From contig CM055097.1 in assembly GCA_029204225.1 (NCBI GenBank), forward strand, positions 9,843,184-9,907,183: a stretch of DNA of 64,000 bases, read 5' to 3'. Below are positions 10,353 through 21,484 of this stretch, piece after piece. The notes under the pieces were generated by a model, which saw only the letters and a list, made by a program, of their open reading frames with translations, searched no databases and had not been told where the DNA came from. The DNA comes from Diphasiastrum complanatum (lineage: Eukaryota > Streptophyta > Lycopodiopsida > Lycopodiales > Lycopodiaceae). Numbering within the stretch: position 1 is the stretch's first letter; the number at the start of each line of letters is the position of its first letter. The translations under genes were made by a program, and so were the position numbers.

Positions 10353-11083
10353 GACTCAAACACTCTTAAATGAGACATATGGAGTAGTGCATGTACATGT
10401 GACTGATGTATGCATGAGGACTGCATGGGAGCTGTGACCTATTTATAGTTGGATTGCATGGGGATTGCATGAATTCATGCACAAGACTATAGCCTCTATA
10501 TATTGGGGTAGAGGCTTGCCCATCGACAACTATGGCCCGGGTTAGTAGTGTCTCTCTTCTCCTCAGGCATTCACATGGCATGGCTCGGGGGCTAGATCTA
10601 GGATTGATCTAGGTTTAAATGGGAGGTTTTGCTCCTTCATGTCTCATGTTGTGGTTTCCTATCCTCATCTTAGAGATTTTCTTAGTGATCATTACATTGA
10701 TCCAGCTAAAGACAAAACAATCGATTAATTGTTATATCTTTGAGTATTTGCTCAGATAAAGAAAATTAGACTGAGGATAATGAATTTTGGATAGAAGTTG
10801 AAAGTTAAAAAATAGTATTCCAGAACTTTTCCTTTTTTGTTTTGAGGACAAAACCTGTTTAAGGGAGGAAGAATGTTACAACCATATTCAGCTAAGGACA
10901 TGGAATAGTCCTAATATAATAGACCAGCCCTTCAGTATTCCAGATTGTTGGTTATGCCTCGATTTAATTTCATGTCAAGGCCAATTTGTGAACGATGACC
11001 TTGAGAAGACCCAAACACTGTTAAATGAGACATATATAGTAGTGCATGTATTGTGACTGATGTATGCATGAGGACTGCATGGG
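10353..11083. repeat. Direct repeat pair about 656 bp apart
   Basis: 10353-10430 and 11009-11083 share TTAAATGAGACATAT and GTGACTGATGTATGCATGAG with a few changes. The second copy lies about 110 bp inside the gypsy LTR that starts at 10874. The pair may be fragments of two LTRs of one element, but the left copy has no LTR start beside it. Confidence 0.85.
10858..11000 (+). mobile_element. Ty3/gypsy 3' end: purine tract and LTR start
   Basis: TTGTTTTGAGGACAAAACC is followed by TTTAAGGGAGGAAGA and, at 10874, TGTTACAACC. This is the layout of gypsy 3' ends (GAGGAC..., a purine tract, then a TGTTACAACC LTR start). The same arrangement recurs at 19960-20029. Upstream from about 10620 the sequence is stop-ridden and may be the pol tail. 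The LTR right end is not visible. Confidence 0.75.
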
Positions 11084-11105
11084 CGAACTAATCCTGTTTA
11101 AGAAA

Positions 11106-11211
11106 GGGGGAAGGCCCCAGGGCGGGGGCCTTCCGCCTTTTGAGGCGCCCGAGGGCGGCAGCTTGAGGGAGCCTCCAAAGGCGGAAGGCCCCCCGCCCGT
11201 GGGCCTTCCCC
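11106..11211. repeat. GC-rich 106-bp fold-back
   Basis: Arms at 11106-11140 and 11177-11211 are near-perfect reverse complements around GGCGGAAGGCCCCC. The inner bases GAGGC and GCCTC extend the pairing, leaving a loop of about 20 bases. It is a GC island in AT-rich DNA and has no coding explanation. A transcript would form a long hairpin. Confidence 0.9.
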
Positions 11212-11252
11212 TGCGTAAATTAGCTGCAGGTTTTTTTTTTTAACCTTTTTTT

Positions 11253-11392
11253 TTTCTATTTTTAGAAAGTCAACTTCCAAAAACAAAAATTTTGGATTTG
11301 TTTGACTTTCTAAAAATAGAAACCACACCTTACATTTTTGTAAGTGATTCTTAAATTTTTTAAAAATAGTAAAGATACCTTACAAATGTGTA
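11253..11392. repeat. AT-rich fold-back and satellite palindromes
   Basis: A perfect 21-bp inverted pair lies at 11253-11273 and 11302-11322, starting TTTCTATTTTTAGAAAG. The loop itself contains CCAAAA and TTTTGG arms. Two shorter palindromes follow: CTTACATTTTTGTAAG (near 11330) and TACCTTACA/TGTAAGGTA (near 11371-11392). The group may be a decayed MITE, but no target duplication is seen. Confidence 0.85.
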
Positions 11393-12610
11393 AGGTACTT
11401 ATTGCCAAAAGTACAAAATTATGTTATTTAAGGCAACTTTTAAATGAACTCAAAAAAAAACTGCAGGTATTTACTAAACCCTTATAAACATTTGATAGCT
11501 AGTTGGAACGTCAAAGATTTGTATGCAGCGTTTTCTATTGATTTGAGGGGATTGGAGGTCGTTGACGAAGCATTGAATCAGTAGCAGGAGGCGCTGGAGG
11601 GATCTTTACCTAGTGGCGGTTGCCTCCTGCATAGAATCCCCGACTTGTGAATGCATGGAAAATCGCAGCTTCCGTGTAAGCAGTTATGGAGTAAAACTGT
11701 AAGCAGTCTATCTAGGACGCGATGGAGCTTAGCGAGCAGGCCGATCTTGTTGAGGCAACCATGGCGGCTTTGAAGGTCGTAGCTTCTCTTGGCCTCATTT
11801 TTTCGTTTGTGTGATTGGAGACCCTTTTTTTTAGGACTTGGCCGGCTTCAAGCTTTGTATGCATGTGGAGGCCTTTACCTGGTTTACATGGGGCTCTCAG
11901 AAAAAGTAACTTTTGGAAATTACGTGTCATTTGGATGTTACATCGGTATTACATCGATGGTTACATGTAAGTCTAGAACTTAATAACCAAAGTACAATAG
12001 TGGTTTTTACATTGGCATCAAGCTGTGGTTGTGGTCGTTTGGATGTTACATCGGTATTATATCGATGGTTACATGCAAGTTTATGAACTAGGTTCTTAAA
12101 TTTGGGACTAACGACAAATTAATTGTCCTTCGCAATATGGTTCCCAGGCATTTATCGATAAAAGAAATTTGGTTTCTTGGTATTGTGCTATTCACATTCT
12201 TAACTCTGGAGTAAGATCACTCCCAGTGAATTGAGTTAGATTGTGCTCGTGGAATTTTTTTCCTAAGTCCATTTAAATTTCCTTTTCAATTGGTAATTTT
12301 GCTGCAGCATTCTGATTGATTTCAATCATTAGGAATTGGCAAGCAAGAGCTTTTAGCAAGGTACTTGTTGAAATGAGTTCAGTTTGAACTGATGAAGTAA
12401 CTGGAAGAATGAATAGTAGTAAACTCTTTATTAAACAAACATATTTTTGTTGAATACCGTGCGAGAGGTACTGAAGTACTCTTTAGGAAATTTTCAACTA
12501 TTTTTTTATATTAGTTATACTAATAGATCTTAACAGAGTAATGTTAAAGCCAGGTGACGTATTATTTGCATTTTCTATATGTCCATAAGAATCTTTATAC
12601 AATTAGATGA
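11393..12610. other. Gene-free stretch
   Basis: No gene is supported. It contains the 108-bp-period duplication described separately. Short frames on both strands near 11712-11983 overlap each other and look like chance. Confidence 0.45.
11930..12080. repeat. 43-bp direct repeat, period 108
   Basis: 11930-11972 and 12038-12080 both read TTTGGATGTTACATCGGTAT, then ATCGATGGTTACATG with two or three differences. The spacer contains unrelated sequence. Confidence 0.9.
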
Positions 12611-15381
12611 ATGAAACGTTTCGTCAAGGACATTAAGAATCACTACAAAGTGATTACTATAGGAGCTAGAGTCAACGAAAATCGACTCTACAAATTGAAT
12701 GCGAGATCTTTTGCTCAAGCTATGGTAAGCATTGTTGATAGTCGAAGTGATCTTTGGCATCAACGATTTGGTCATATTAGTGCTCAAAGTTTATAGATTC
12801 TCAAAAGAGGTAATCTAGTTATTGGATTGTTTGATATTTCTTTTGAACAAAAAATTTGTGAAGGTTTCCCAAAAGTGGAGCAAGGAGAGCCAGTGACATC
12901 CTAGATCTTGTCCACAATGATCTATGTGGACCAATGCAGACTAGATCTCTTAGTGGCTGCTATTAATTTATTACCTTCATTGATGATTATAGCAGATGCA
13001 TTTGGATTTATTTCATAAGCAAGAAATCAGATGCTTTTGCTAAGTTTAGGAAATTCAAGACATTAGTTGAAAAGCAAACATGATGTTGCATCAAGACTTT
13101 GAGATCTGATGGAGGTGGTGAGTACTTTTCAACATAATTTATTGATTTTTGCAAAGATCAAGGGATCAAGAGGCAGATTAAAACACCTTATTCACCACAA
13201 CAAAACGGAGTTGTAGAGTGAAAGAATAGATCCATTGTTGAGATGACCAGGGCAATGCTCAAAAGCAAGGATTTGTCAAACACCTTTTGGGCATAAGCTT
13301 GCAGCACAACTACGCACATGCTAAATCGGTGTCCTACGAAATTTGTTGAAGGTAAGACACCTCATGAAGTTTTTACTGGAAAAAAACCTAATATTTCTCA
13401 TTGGAGAATATTTGGTTGTGATGCTCATGCTCATATTCCTGATGAGAAACGAAGGAAATTGGGTGCAAAAGTTGTCAGGTGTATTTTCCTTGGATATGAT
13501 GAGAAGGCCAATGCATACATGAGTATGACACGAATGCATAGAAGCTTGTGATTTCTAGGGATGCTACATTTGGTGAACAATTGAAGTAATCACTGAACCT
13601 TTTGATGAGGGAGCAAAAGTACAAGTCAAGAAGGAAGTGGATTTTGATGCGGAAGATCCAATGGACAAAGGCAAGTGTGATGCTGAAATCCCTAACAGAG
13701 TACCTAAGTGGTACTTATCAGTCAGAAGGAGGATACTCTCGAATCTAGCGAATAAGGAGAGCTTAGAAGGTCAAGCAGAAATCGGAAACCTCCTGCAAGA
13801 TTAGAGATGAATCTAGCCCTAATGGGTTTCGTGCTCAAGGCTCAAAAACCAAAAACTTTTGATGAAGCAAAGGAGCACAAGGAGTGGCGTGCAGCTATGG
13901 AAACAGAAATGGAGGGCATATGGAAATTAGGACGTGGAACTTGGTTGATCTATCTGATGATAAGACGCCTATAACTTGCAAATGGATTTATAAGATCAAA
14001 TATGGAGCGGATGGGCAACTCAACAAGTACAAAGCACGGTTAACCGGTTGCGAGAGGATTTGAGCAGCAGGAAGGTATTGATTTTGACAAAACCTTCACA
14101 CTCGTAGCTAAGATGGTAACTATATGTTCTATCATTGCTATTTTTGCTTTTTATGGCTGGAAGATCCAGCAAATGGACGTTAAATCTGCTTTTCTTAATG
14201 GCGTGCTGGATTGAGAGGTGTATTTAGTAAAACCTCAAGGATGTGTTGACTCAGGGAGAGAGCATCTTGTTTGTAAGCTCAACAAAGCTATTTATGGATT
14301 GAAGCAAGCACCACGGGTGTGGTACTCTTGCATTGATGAACACTTGAAGCGAAGGGGAATGGTAAAGAGTAATGATGATCCTAATCTTTATATTCTAAGG
14401 CATTATTCTAATATAGAGTTCATTGTTTTATATGTGGATGATTTGATTATTACAGGAAGTAATGAGAGCTTAATTGATGAAATCAAATCAGATCTTTCCA
14501 ATGCTTTTGACATGAGCGATTTAGGATTGATGCACTATTGTCTTGGCATTAAAGTATGGCAAAAGGAAGATGTTGTCTTTCTTACACAAATCAAATATGC
14601 ACGAGATTTGTTCAATAAGTTCAATATGCAGGATTGTAAGCCTTTGAGCACACTGATGGATGTCAACACGAAGCTTACTGCATATGATGAATATGAAAAA
14701 GTGGATGCTTACTTGTACAGTCAGCTGGTGGGTAGTTTGATTTATTTGACACACACAGGACCTGATATTTCTTATGTTGTTGGTGTTGTTAGTCAATTAA
14801 TTCAAGATCCTAGTCAAGCACACTGGAAGTCTGCTAAACATATTCTCAGATACATTCGAGGGACATTGAATTTTGGTTTGAAGTATGATCAGCCTGAAGC
14901 GCCAATGTTGGTAGGTTATACAGATGCGAATTGGGCAGGTAATGTTGATGACAAAAGATCTACCAGTGGTCATACATTCACTTATGGTACAGTTGTAGTT
15001 TCATGGAGCAGCAAAAAACAACCTACAGTAGCCTTATCTTTGACGGAAGCTGAATATCGTGCACTCAGCAATGCTACACAGAAAGTGGTATGGTTACAAA
15101 GATTGCTTGTTGATTTAGGTCAACCACAGGTGGATGCGACTACTATCTCTTGCGACAACAAGCTGCATTCACCTTGCCAAAAATCCAGTTCTACATGTTC
15201 GAACCAAGCACATCAAAATACATTATCACTTTGTTCGAGAGAAAATTCTTGATGGAGCCATTGATCTTGTTTTCTGTAAATCCGAAGATCAAGTGGCAAA
15301 TATTTTTCTAAGTCATTAGGTAGATGTAAATTGGAAAAAATTGGTAGAATGGAAGAATGTAATTTTATCATTGAGGGAGAG
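12611..15381 (+). pseudogene. Ty1/copia pol: GAG-pre-integrase, integrase, RT, RNase H
   Basis: The longest element here. Order: GAG-pre-integrase with LWHQRFGH (12752-12775); integrase core with HNDLCGP (first Asp), FIDDYSR, SDGGGEY (second Asp) and PQQNGVVE (Glu); GYDEKA near 13495; RT with AFLNGVLD, AIYGLKQAPRVWY and YVDD at 14431-14442; RNase H with YTDANWAG, KKQPTVALSLTEAEYRAL. One open frame of 344 codons spans most of RT and RNase H (14218-15252). Breaks: the second zinc Cys pair of integrase has lost a Cys, TGA follows GVVE at 13219, several frame changes fall at 13550-14210, and a one-base loss near 15165 splits RNase H. Gag and protease are missing. It would have acted in the cytoplasmic particle and nucleus; this copy is dead. 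Confidence 0.97.
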
Positions 15382-15699
<318 letters not shown>

Positions 15700-15700
<1 letters not shown>

Positions 15701-18260
15701 TGAAATGTATTTCTTGTAGTTGACTCCATTGAAGCAGTGGTGATACCAATTTCGTCATCAAAAAGCTCATTTTTGTATTGGTATTTGAACTTTTCATCAG
15801 TGTTATGCCACCGCTAAAAAATAACCTCTTTATTTTGACTGTTCTTTTGTTCATTAAGGCTCTCAAACAAAACTCGATCTTCATCAACTTGTCTACTGGT
15901 GCTTTGTTGATATTGATTTGTCTTTGTGGAAAAAGAATTAAAAGAATCAAAATTAAAAGCTTTGCTTCAAACCATCAGCTTCATCAAAAGATTTAAGACC
16001 TTGCTTGTTCAAAACATCTCGATCGATATTCAACTTTGGCTTCAAAAACTGCCCTCGGCTTAAAGGAAACATTGTTGTGAAAACATCAACAATGGTACAC
16101 AATTTAGGATCAATGTTAGCTGATTCTTTATCATAAAAAATCGAACTTGAATTGTGATAATTTTTAATTTTTATGGTAAAAATCGGGCCAAAAAAATCGA
16201 ATGTTGAAAATATAGTATATATTGTATTTATAGTTAGGGCATCTTGCCCAAAAAAATGGTTGAATTAGTAAATATTTTCTTTAGTAAAATTGGTACTTCA
16301 GAAATTTTCAATGTAGTTGTGAAAATTCAGTTAATAAAAGAACCACAATGTTTCGAATTCATTGGCCAGCTAGGGAAATCTCAGTCACGGGTCACAGCAG
16401 CAACGACAATACCAGTATCGACCAGTCAAGACAGTTGGATTTCAACAACAATGGAAGCAAGATTCAGAGAAATGAACGTGACAACTTTTGGTTAGAATAC
16501 TGATAATCTAATTCCATCAAGAATCAAATTGCAAAAGAGACTCACTGGCATTATCAAGGTAAACATCGACACTTAACGAGGATAGAATGGAAGACAAAGT
16601 GAGTGACATCGGAAATAAATAGTTTGGTTATATTGAGCTTAGATATTGTCAAAGTATTACAAGCAGGTTATTTTGTACCAAAATCAGTCCTTGACACAAT
16701 GCATCCATAGCAAAAGTTGGGTCATGACCTTTGAAAATTTCCACCTGATATTATTTCAATGACATCTGCTTTTGGGATTGAAGTGACAACTTTGCATAGA
16801 AACCAGAAGATTTCCAGTTTTCAGAGCTAATGGTGAAATATTTTTGTTGGGTTAAATGCATGCCCAATAACTTTGACGAAAAGACTCTTTTGAAGATGAA
16901 CCGATTTATGTAATAAATCGAGAAAACCTCGAGTTACTAAGTGAGTCAAAATTGGTTTGTTGTCTTTCACAAACATGCAAAGTGTACTGAAGAAAAGAAA
17001 ACATCCTGAAAACTTCACACGAGTCATAGTGACATCACTAAAATTCGGTCGACAGGATAATGACAAATCCACTAAAAAAAAACAAACATGATTAAAGGGA
17101 ATGAAAGGAATGTCATTAAATACCGAGAATAATACCGAAGACTATGAGGATGGAAATTGTTAGACAAGATACCTTGGTGAAAAGGATAGGGAATCCATAG
17201 AAGGTAAGATTCTGCCACGTGTAAAATAGGAAAGGATCGAATTTTAGAAGAGGTTTCAAATAAGACTATCGATATTGTATTTTCACTAATTTTTGATCAT
17301 GATGACCAAAATGATGCCTGAGAATACAGTATATAAATTAAATATTCTAGTACTTACTCCTTATGATCCTACTCAAGAAATTTTGAATTTGATTACTATA
17401 ATGAATATGAAAAAAATATTAGTGAGAAGATTGATGGACTCAATGGTTAATTTCTCTAACTACTCCACAAATTTTTTAATTATAGATTATGATTTCATGA
17501 TTTTGATTATAACGTTTTTAAGAAGAAAATAGAATATGTAACATATGTCATAATTGATGGTCGGCTGGTGTTATTGCAATACACCATTAGTCAAGATTCA
17601 AGAAAATAAGTTTTCATCGTCACTGGTCTTTCTGTAGAAAAAAAATCTCATGCGCAATGATGAAGCGTTTAATCTTTTGAAGAGGATTCTTGTACAATGT
17701 AGTCCGACAAACTATTCGAGGTTTCTTCTGTATCCAAGTAAGTATTATATTGAGTCTTACTTGCTGTACTACTAGCCTTACTTTGGTAAGATGTCAAAAA
17801 AGTGATCAATAAAAAAATATTTGTTTTGCTGGTTACATGGGACTCTAAATATAATCTCCATGGCCACTATTGTGGATGGGGTTGTGAAACCTATATGCTT
17901 AAAAATGATTTTTTGTGAAAATACTCACAATTTTTTTTGATAAACAACAACTTATGATTCTTCAACTATTGCCAACTTCAGCCACATCTATGACCAGACC
18001 AAGAATAATATCAATCAAGATGTCAACATTAGTGATGAATGTATGCAGAATTTTATTTAGATAGACCTTATATGAAGATGATCTGATATTTATTTTTGAT
18101 GTATAGACTTCCCAACAACAAGATGCATTTACTTGCGGGTGGTTTATGCTCTATAATGCAAAGAGATCTTTTGAGTGGTATAATTTTCAACAAGATACTG
18201 TTGATATCGAGCAAGTGAGCATCATGATCCTCCTTGTTTTTTACTTGATGTACATTTCAT
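15700..18260. other. Unidentified AT-rich decayed region
   Basis: No family was recognised. An 83-codon plus frame at 16244-16495 (VELVNIFFSKIGTSEIFNVV) and scattered short pieces to about 17530 have an amino-acid make-up that could be decayed coding sequence, with many stops and shifts. A minus frame at 15651-15950 is equally unassigned. I cannot say whether this is an old transposon, a dead gene or noise. Confidence 0.3.
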
Positions 18261-18690
18261 TTTGAATGCGGTTGTATTTCTCAACCCAATTTTGTGTCTG
18301 TTCGCATTTCTCACTAGTTGTGTACACATCTAATTGTGTATAAATTTAGACAAGATATAATCAAACTCATCCTTATAAAGACAATAAAATGTGATTCTAG
18401 AAATGATAAGGCTAATTTAGAAGCAAGGTCGAAATTAGGAAGCCCTTTTTCCTGATTTAGAAGCAAGGTCAAAATTAGGAGCCCATTTTGAATGTGGTTG
18501 TATTTCTCAACCCAATTTTGTGTCTGTTTGCATTTCTCACTTGGTGTGTACACATCTAATGATGTGTATAAATTTAGACAAGATATAATCAAACTCATCC
18601 TTACAAAGGCAATAAAATGTGATCCTAGAAATGATAAGGCTGATTTAGAAGCAAGGTCGAAATTAGGAGCCCTTTCTCCGGATGTCGCTA
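18261..18690. repeat. 226-bp tandem duplication, two copies
   Basis: Copy one 18261-18486, copy two 18487-18690. Both contain TTGTATTTCTCAACCCAATT, GTATAAATTTAGACAAGATA and GAAGCAAGGTCGAAATTAGG with about 5% differences. Copy one ends with an extra 29-bp partial copy of the GATTTAGAAGCAAGGTC block. Copy two continues into a 98-codon plus frame ending at 18788 (NDKADLEARSKLGALSPDVA) which is lysine-rich at its end and unrecognised. Confidence 0.9.
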
Positions 18691-18788
18691 TTATGGATCA
18701 CAAAGGTGTTGTATTTTATAATAAGATATCTACTGTTAAAGAAGAGATGAAGCCGAAGGAGCACAAACCAAAGAAAGAGAGGAAGTGA

Positions 18789-19972
18789 ACACAACCACAA
18801 GAAAAAGAATCAAAGGATCTTAAGGCCATAGTGGAATGAAGTTCTAATATATTTTTAAAGAAAAAATAGTCATTATGCACAGAAGCATAGTTTGTAAAAA
18901 AATGCTCAATGTTTGGGACCCATTTTTATTGATATAAAGAGCTTTAACATTGTACATGTATTTTCACGGTCTCGTGTACTTGCTTTTGAATATCATGGCT
19001 CTTCTATCACCTTGAACATTGTACCCAGATCTTGGCATTTTGTAAATTGCTCGTCTTTTCCGTATCTGCAAAAGAAAAATATTTTATTAAATATTGCATA
19101 AAAACATAACTTTGTATTACTGACAAATTACTGCATCAAATTAAATTGAATATAAAAAAACTTACCAGTTTCTCATGAACAATGAACCTAAAGTATTCAG
19201 GAAGCTCGTATTGTAATAAGGCAAGCTTTGTTTGGATATGGTGAAAGCGCCAATCTTCTTCGACTTCTTTACTCCAGTGTTTTTCTTGAGACCTATGGAT
19301 CTCACATGCATCTCTCGTATAGTAAATTGTTTTTGCTTACTTTAGTAGATAGTATTCTACTACAAATTGTAATCTATAAGTGCTCGTGTACAAGGTTCAA
19401 TCTTGATCTCCGGATTTATAAGAGGCATGTAAATCTATTGAGATTCAGTTGGATTGCTGATTATTTGCATGAGATACTAGAAATAAGGAATTATAACTCA
19501 TTAGAGTAACTACAGTACTTTGGATTGAGTTATAATTATCTGAGACTTGATGGATCTCCTAGAGATTTTGGTTGATTGAATTGTTGTATCTTGGAATATT
19601 TGGATATTCTAAGAATATTCGTACCAAGAAGCATTATTATCTACAAGGAATTGTGGATAGATTTTAGACTACGATTAAAATTGAATTTATTCAGCTTTCA
19701 GATTTGAACTCTGAAATAAGGATTTGATTCACCCAGTGATTTGTGTATTCGAGATTACATGAAGGTGATATCTATTATTTGGAGAAGATCAACCCATTTG
19801 GAGGATTTAAAGCTTAGTGTATCTTTGAATTCTGAGTTAATACTCTTGTGTAGAGATAAGCAATTGAAGAATTGTTGCATTTTTGAGTACTTATTCTAGA
19901 TGAAAAGATTAGATTGAGGATAATAGTTCCTGGGTAAAAGTTAAAAGCTTTCCGTTCTGAGGATAGAACTTG
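18789..19972. other. No recognised gene; probable gypsy 3' flank
   Basis: A 93-codon plus frame at 19228-19509 is unrecognised. From about 19510 the sequence resembles the run-up to the gypsy purine tract at 19973 and shares words with 10740-10870 (for example TTAGA(T/C)TGAGGATAAT). It is probably the degraded end of a gypsy pol. Confidence 0.4.
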
Positions 19973-20029
19973 TTTAAGGGGGGAAGAATGTTACAACCAA
20001 CTCAACTAAGGATTTGAAATAGTCCTAAT
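19973..20029 (+). mobile_element. Ty3/gypsy purine tract and truncated LTR start
   Basis: GTTTAAGGGGGGAAGAA then TGTTACAACC at 19989, the same layout as at 10858-10874. The LTR runs only about 41 bases, to AGTCCTAAT at 20029, and is then cut by a minus-strand copia LTR. The 10874 copy continues ATAATAGACC at this point, so this is an insertion point. Confidence 0.8.
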
Positions 20030-20413
20030 TGTTGTAGAATGACGATGCTAGGAATAGCTTAAAACAATGAACCCAGGACCCTAGTAATGTTGATTCAAGG
20101 ACTACTTGAGCCTAACACAACTAGGAATGAAACATGCAATATCAACTCTACAAGCTTGATATGTCGGGCTTCTTCTCTTGCTCGTCTTCAGTAATTGAGC
20201 AGTGTGACAATGAAAGTAAATATGCAACATTATGAATGGACCTAGATTAACATGGGATTTAGGAGAGCAGATGAGATAAATCCAACAAGAAGGCCTTCAC
20301 CACGAGTTTGGGAAAAAAAAAATTTGCCTAAATATTTGGGCCTTAAAAACTTGGACCCAATTATTGTTCATGTGGCATGTACTATTCATTTGACTAGGTT
20401 TATAAGTTCAACA
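20030..20413 (-). mobile_element. 3' LTR of a short minus-strand copia derivative
   Basis: On the minus strand the LTR runs from TGTTGAACTT (20413) to CTACAACA (20030), the expected TG...CA ends. The first 120 plus-strand bases match 20947-21070 at over 90%, and 20310-20357 match 21430-21484. The middle of the two LTRs differs in sequence and length, so one has been rearranged. Confidence 0.85.
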
Positions 20414-20425
20414 ACTCCCCCTTAA
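20414..20425 (-). other. Copia polypurine tract (minus strand)
   Basis: The plus strand reads ACTCCCCCTTAA; on the minus strand this is TTAAGGGGGAGT directly before the LTR start at 20413. Confidence 0.9.
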
Positions 20426-20468
20426 ACCTGGTAAATGAATAACTCCTAATGCCCTTTACAAAGTTTAT

Positions 20469-20819
20469 TTACATGCCAAATTTTGCATGTGCCGAGGCTA
20501 GAAGCTGTACAACAATTCCCTCTTGCATATATTTTTCTTCTGTCCTGCATGACAAATAATCTGCATGACAATGACTATTTCTTTGCTCCACCGAATATTG
20601 CTGCTCTAGCTTTTTCCGTAATAATTTTGCACATGATTTCTCATCGTAATTCAAAATTAAATCATCTAACAATGACAAACATGTATGGGCTATAACTATA
20701 TCATTAGTTTGGCACCATATATCATACTCTGAATCTGATAAGTTCGACTTCCGAAATTGTCCTATCACTATCTCCCATAAGTTCGGTTCACTCTTGAGAA
20801 TGTCCTCTCCATGCATCAT
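20469..20819 (-). CDS. Gag-like 116-residue frame in the small copia
   Basis: This is the only frame inside the element and is open for 116 codons. It includes MHGEDILKSEPNLWEIVIG, a Trp-containing block WCQTNDIVIAHTCLSLLDD, then CAKLLRKKLEQQY. The arrangement W-x8-hydrophobic, then ...LLRKKLEQQY is like the copia gag UBN2 core (..A-LW--LE--Y). It ends about 45 bases before the purine tract, so zinc knuckle, protease and pol are all absent. The gag match is my reading and is moderate; a non-coding interpretation remains possible. Confidence 0.5.
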   Translation of the reverse strand: MMHGEDILKSEPNLWEIVIGQFRKSNLSDSEYDIWCQTNDIVIAHTCLSLLDDLILNYDEKSCAKLLRKKLEQQYSVEQRNSHCHADYLSCRTEEKYMQEGIVVQLLASAHAKFGM

Positions 20820-20933
20820 AGTTCGACTTATATTCTAAACGAATTCTATATGGATCATGAGATTCAAATTGATCCATCATGCATGCATAAGAAAATGAAG
20901 TTTAGATTTTTAGATTCATGCTTCAACCTTGAC

Positions 20934-20945
20934 GCTCTGATACCA
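20934..20945 (-). other. Copia primer-binding site (rc of TGGTATCAGAGC)
   Basis: GCTCTGATACCA on the plus strand, one base from the LTR edge at 20947. It is an exact copia site and sets the 5' end of the small minus-strand element. Confidence 0.95.
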
Positions 20946-20946
20946 T

Positions 20947-21484
20947 TGTTGTAGAATGATGATGCTAAGAATAGCTTAAAACAATGAGCCCAAGACCCTA
21001 GTAATGTTGATTTCAAGGACTAATTGAGCCTAACACAACTAGGAATGAAACATGCAATATGAACTCTTGACATGCAACTGTCATGCAAGTAGAAATGACA
21101 AAAATAGCTCAATTTCTGATAAGTATTGATCAAGGAGAAAAAGTAGAATCTACAAATCTGAGGCAACGCCCAATTAGCAATAATTAATGGGCTGTTTTTG
21201 GCTCCAAATATGTAAACAATGATAGTAGAAGTAGTATGACTGATAGTGCCCTCCTCCTACAAGCAATTTGCACTTGATTCCACCATAATTGGATGAGTAA
21301 TGATGGAGATCATGTCCCTGCAGCGAGTTCCTACACAAGAAAAATGAAGAATGGAACAAGAAAACACAAAGCACAATGAAGATGGAAGAAAGTTCCAAAT
21401 CCCTCTCCATGAAGGCCTTCACCACGAGTTTGGGAAAAAAATTTGCCTAAGTATTTAGGCCTTAAAAACTTGGACCCAATTACA
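20947..21484 (-). mobile_element. 5' LTR of the short minus-strand copia, truncated
   Basis: On the minus strand it ends CTACAACA next to the primer site. Homology with the other LTR stops at ACCCAATTA (21483); the last 56 bp, including the TG start, are missing. It carries a middle block of about 300 bp not present in the 20030-20413 copy. Confidence 0.8.
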
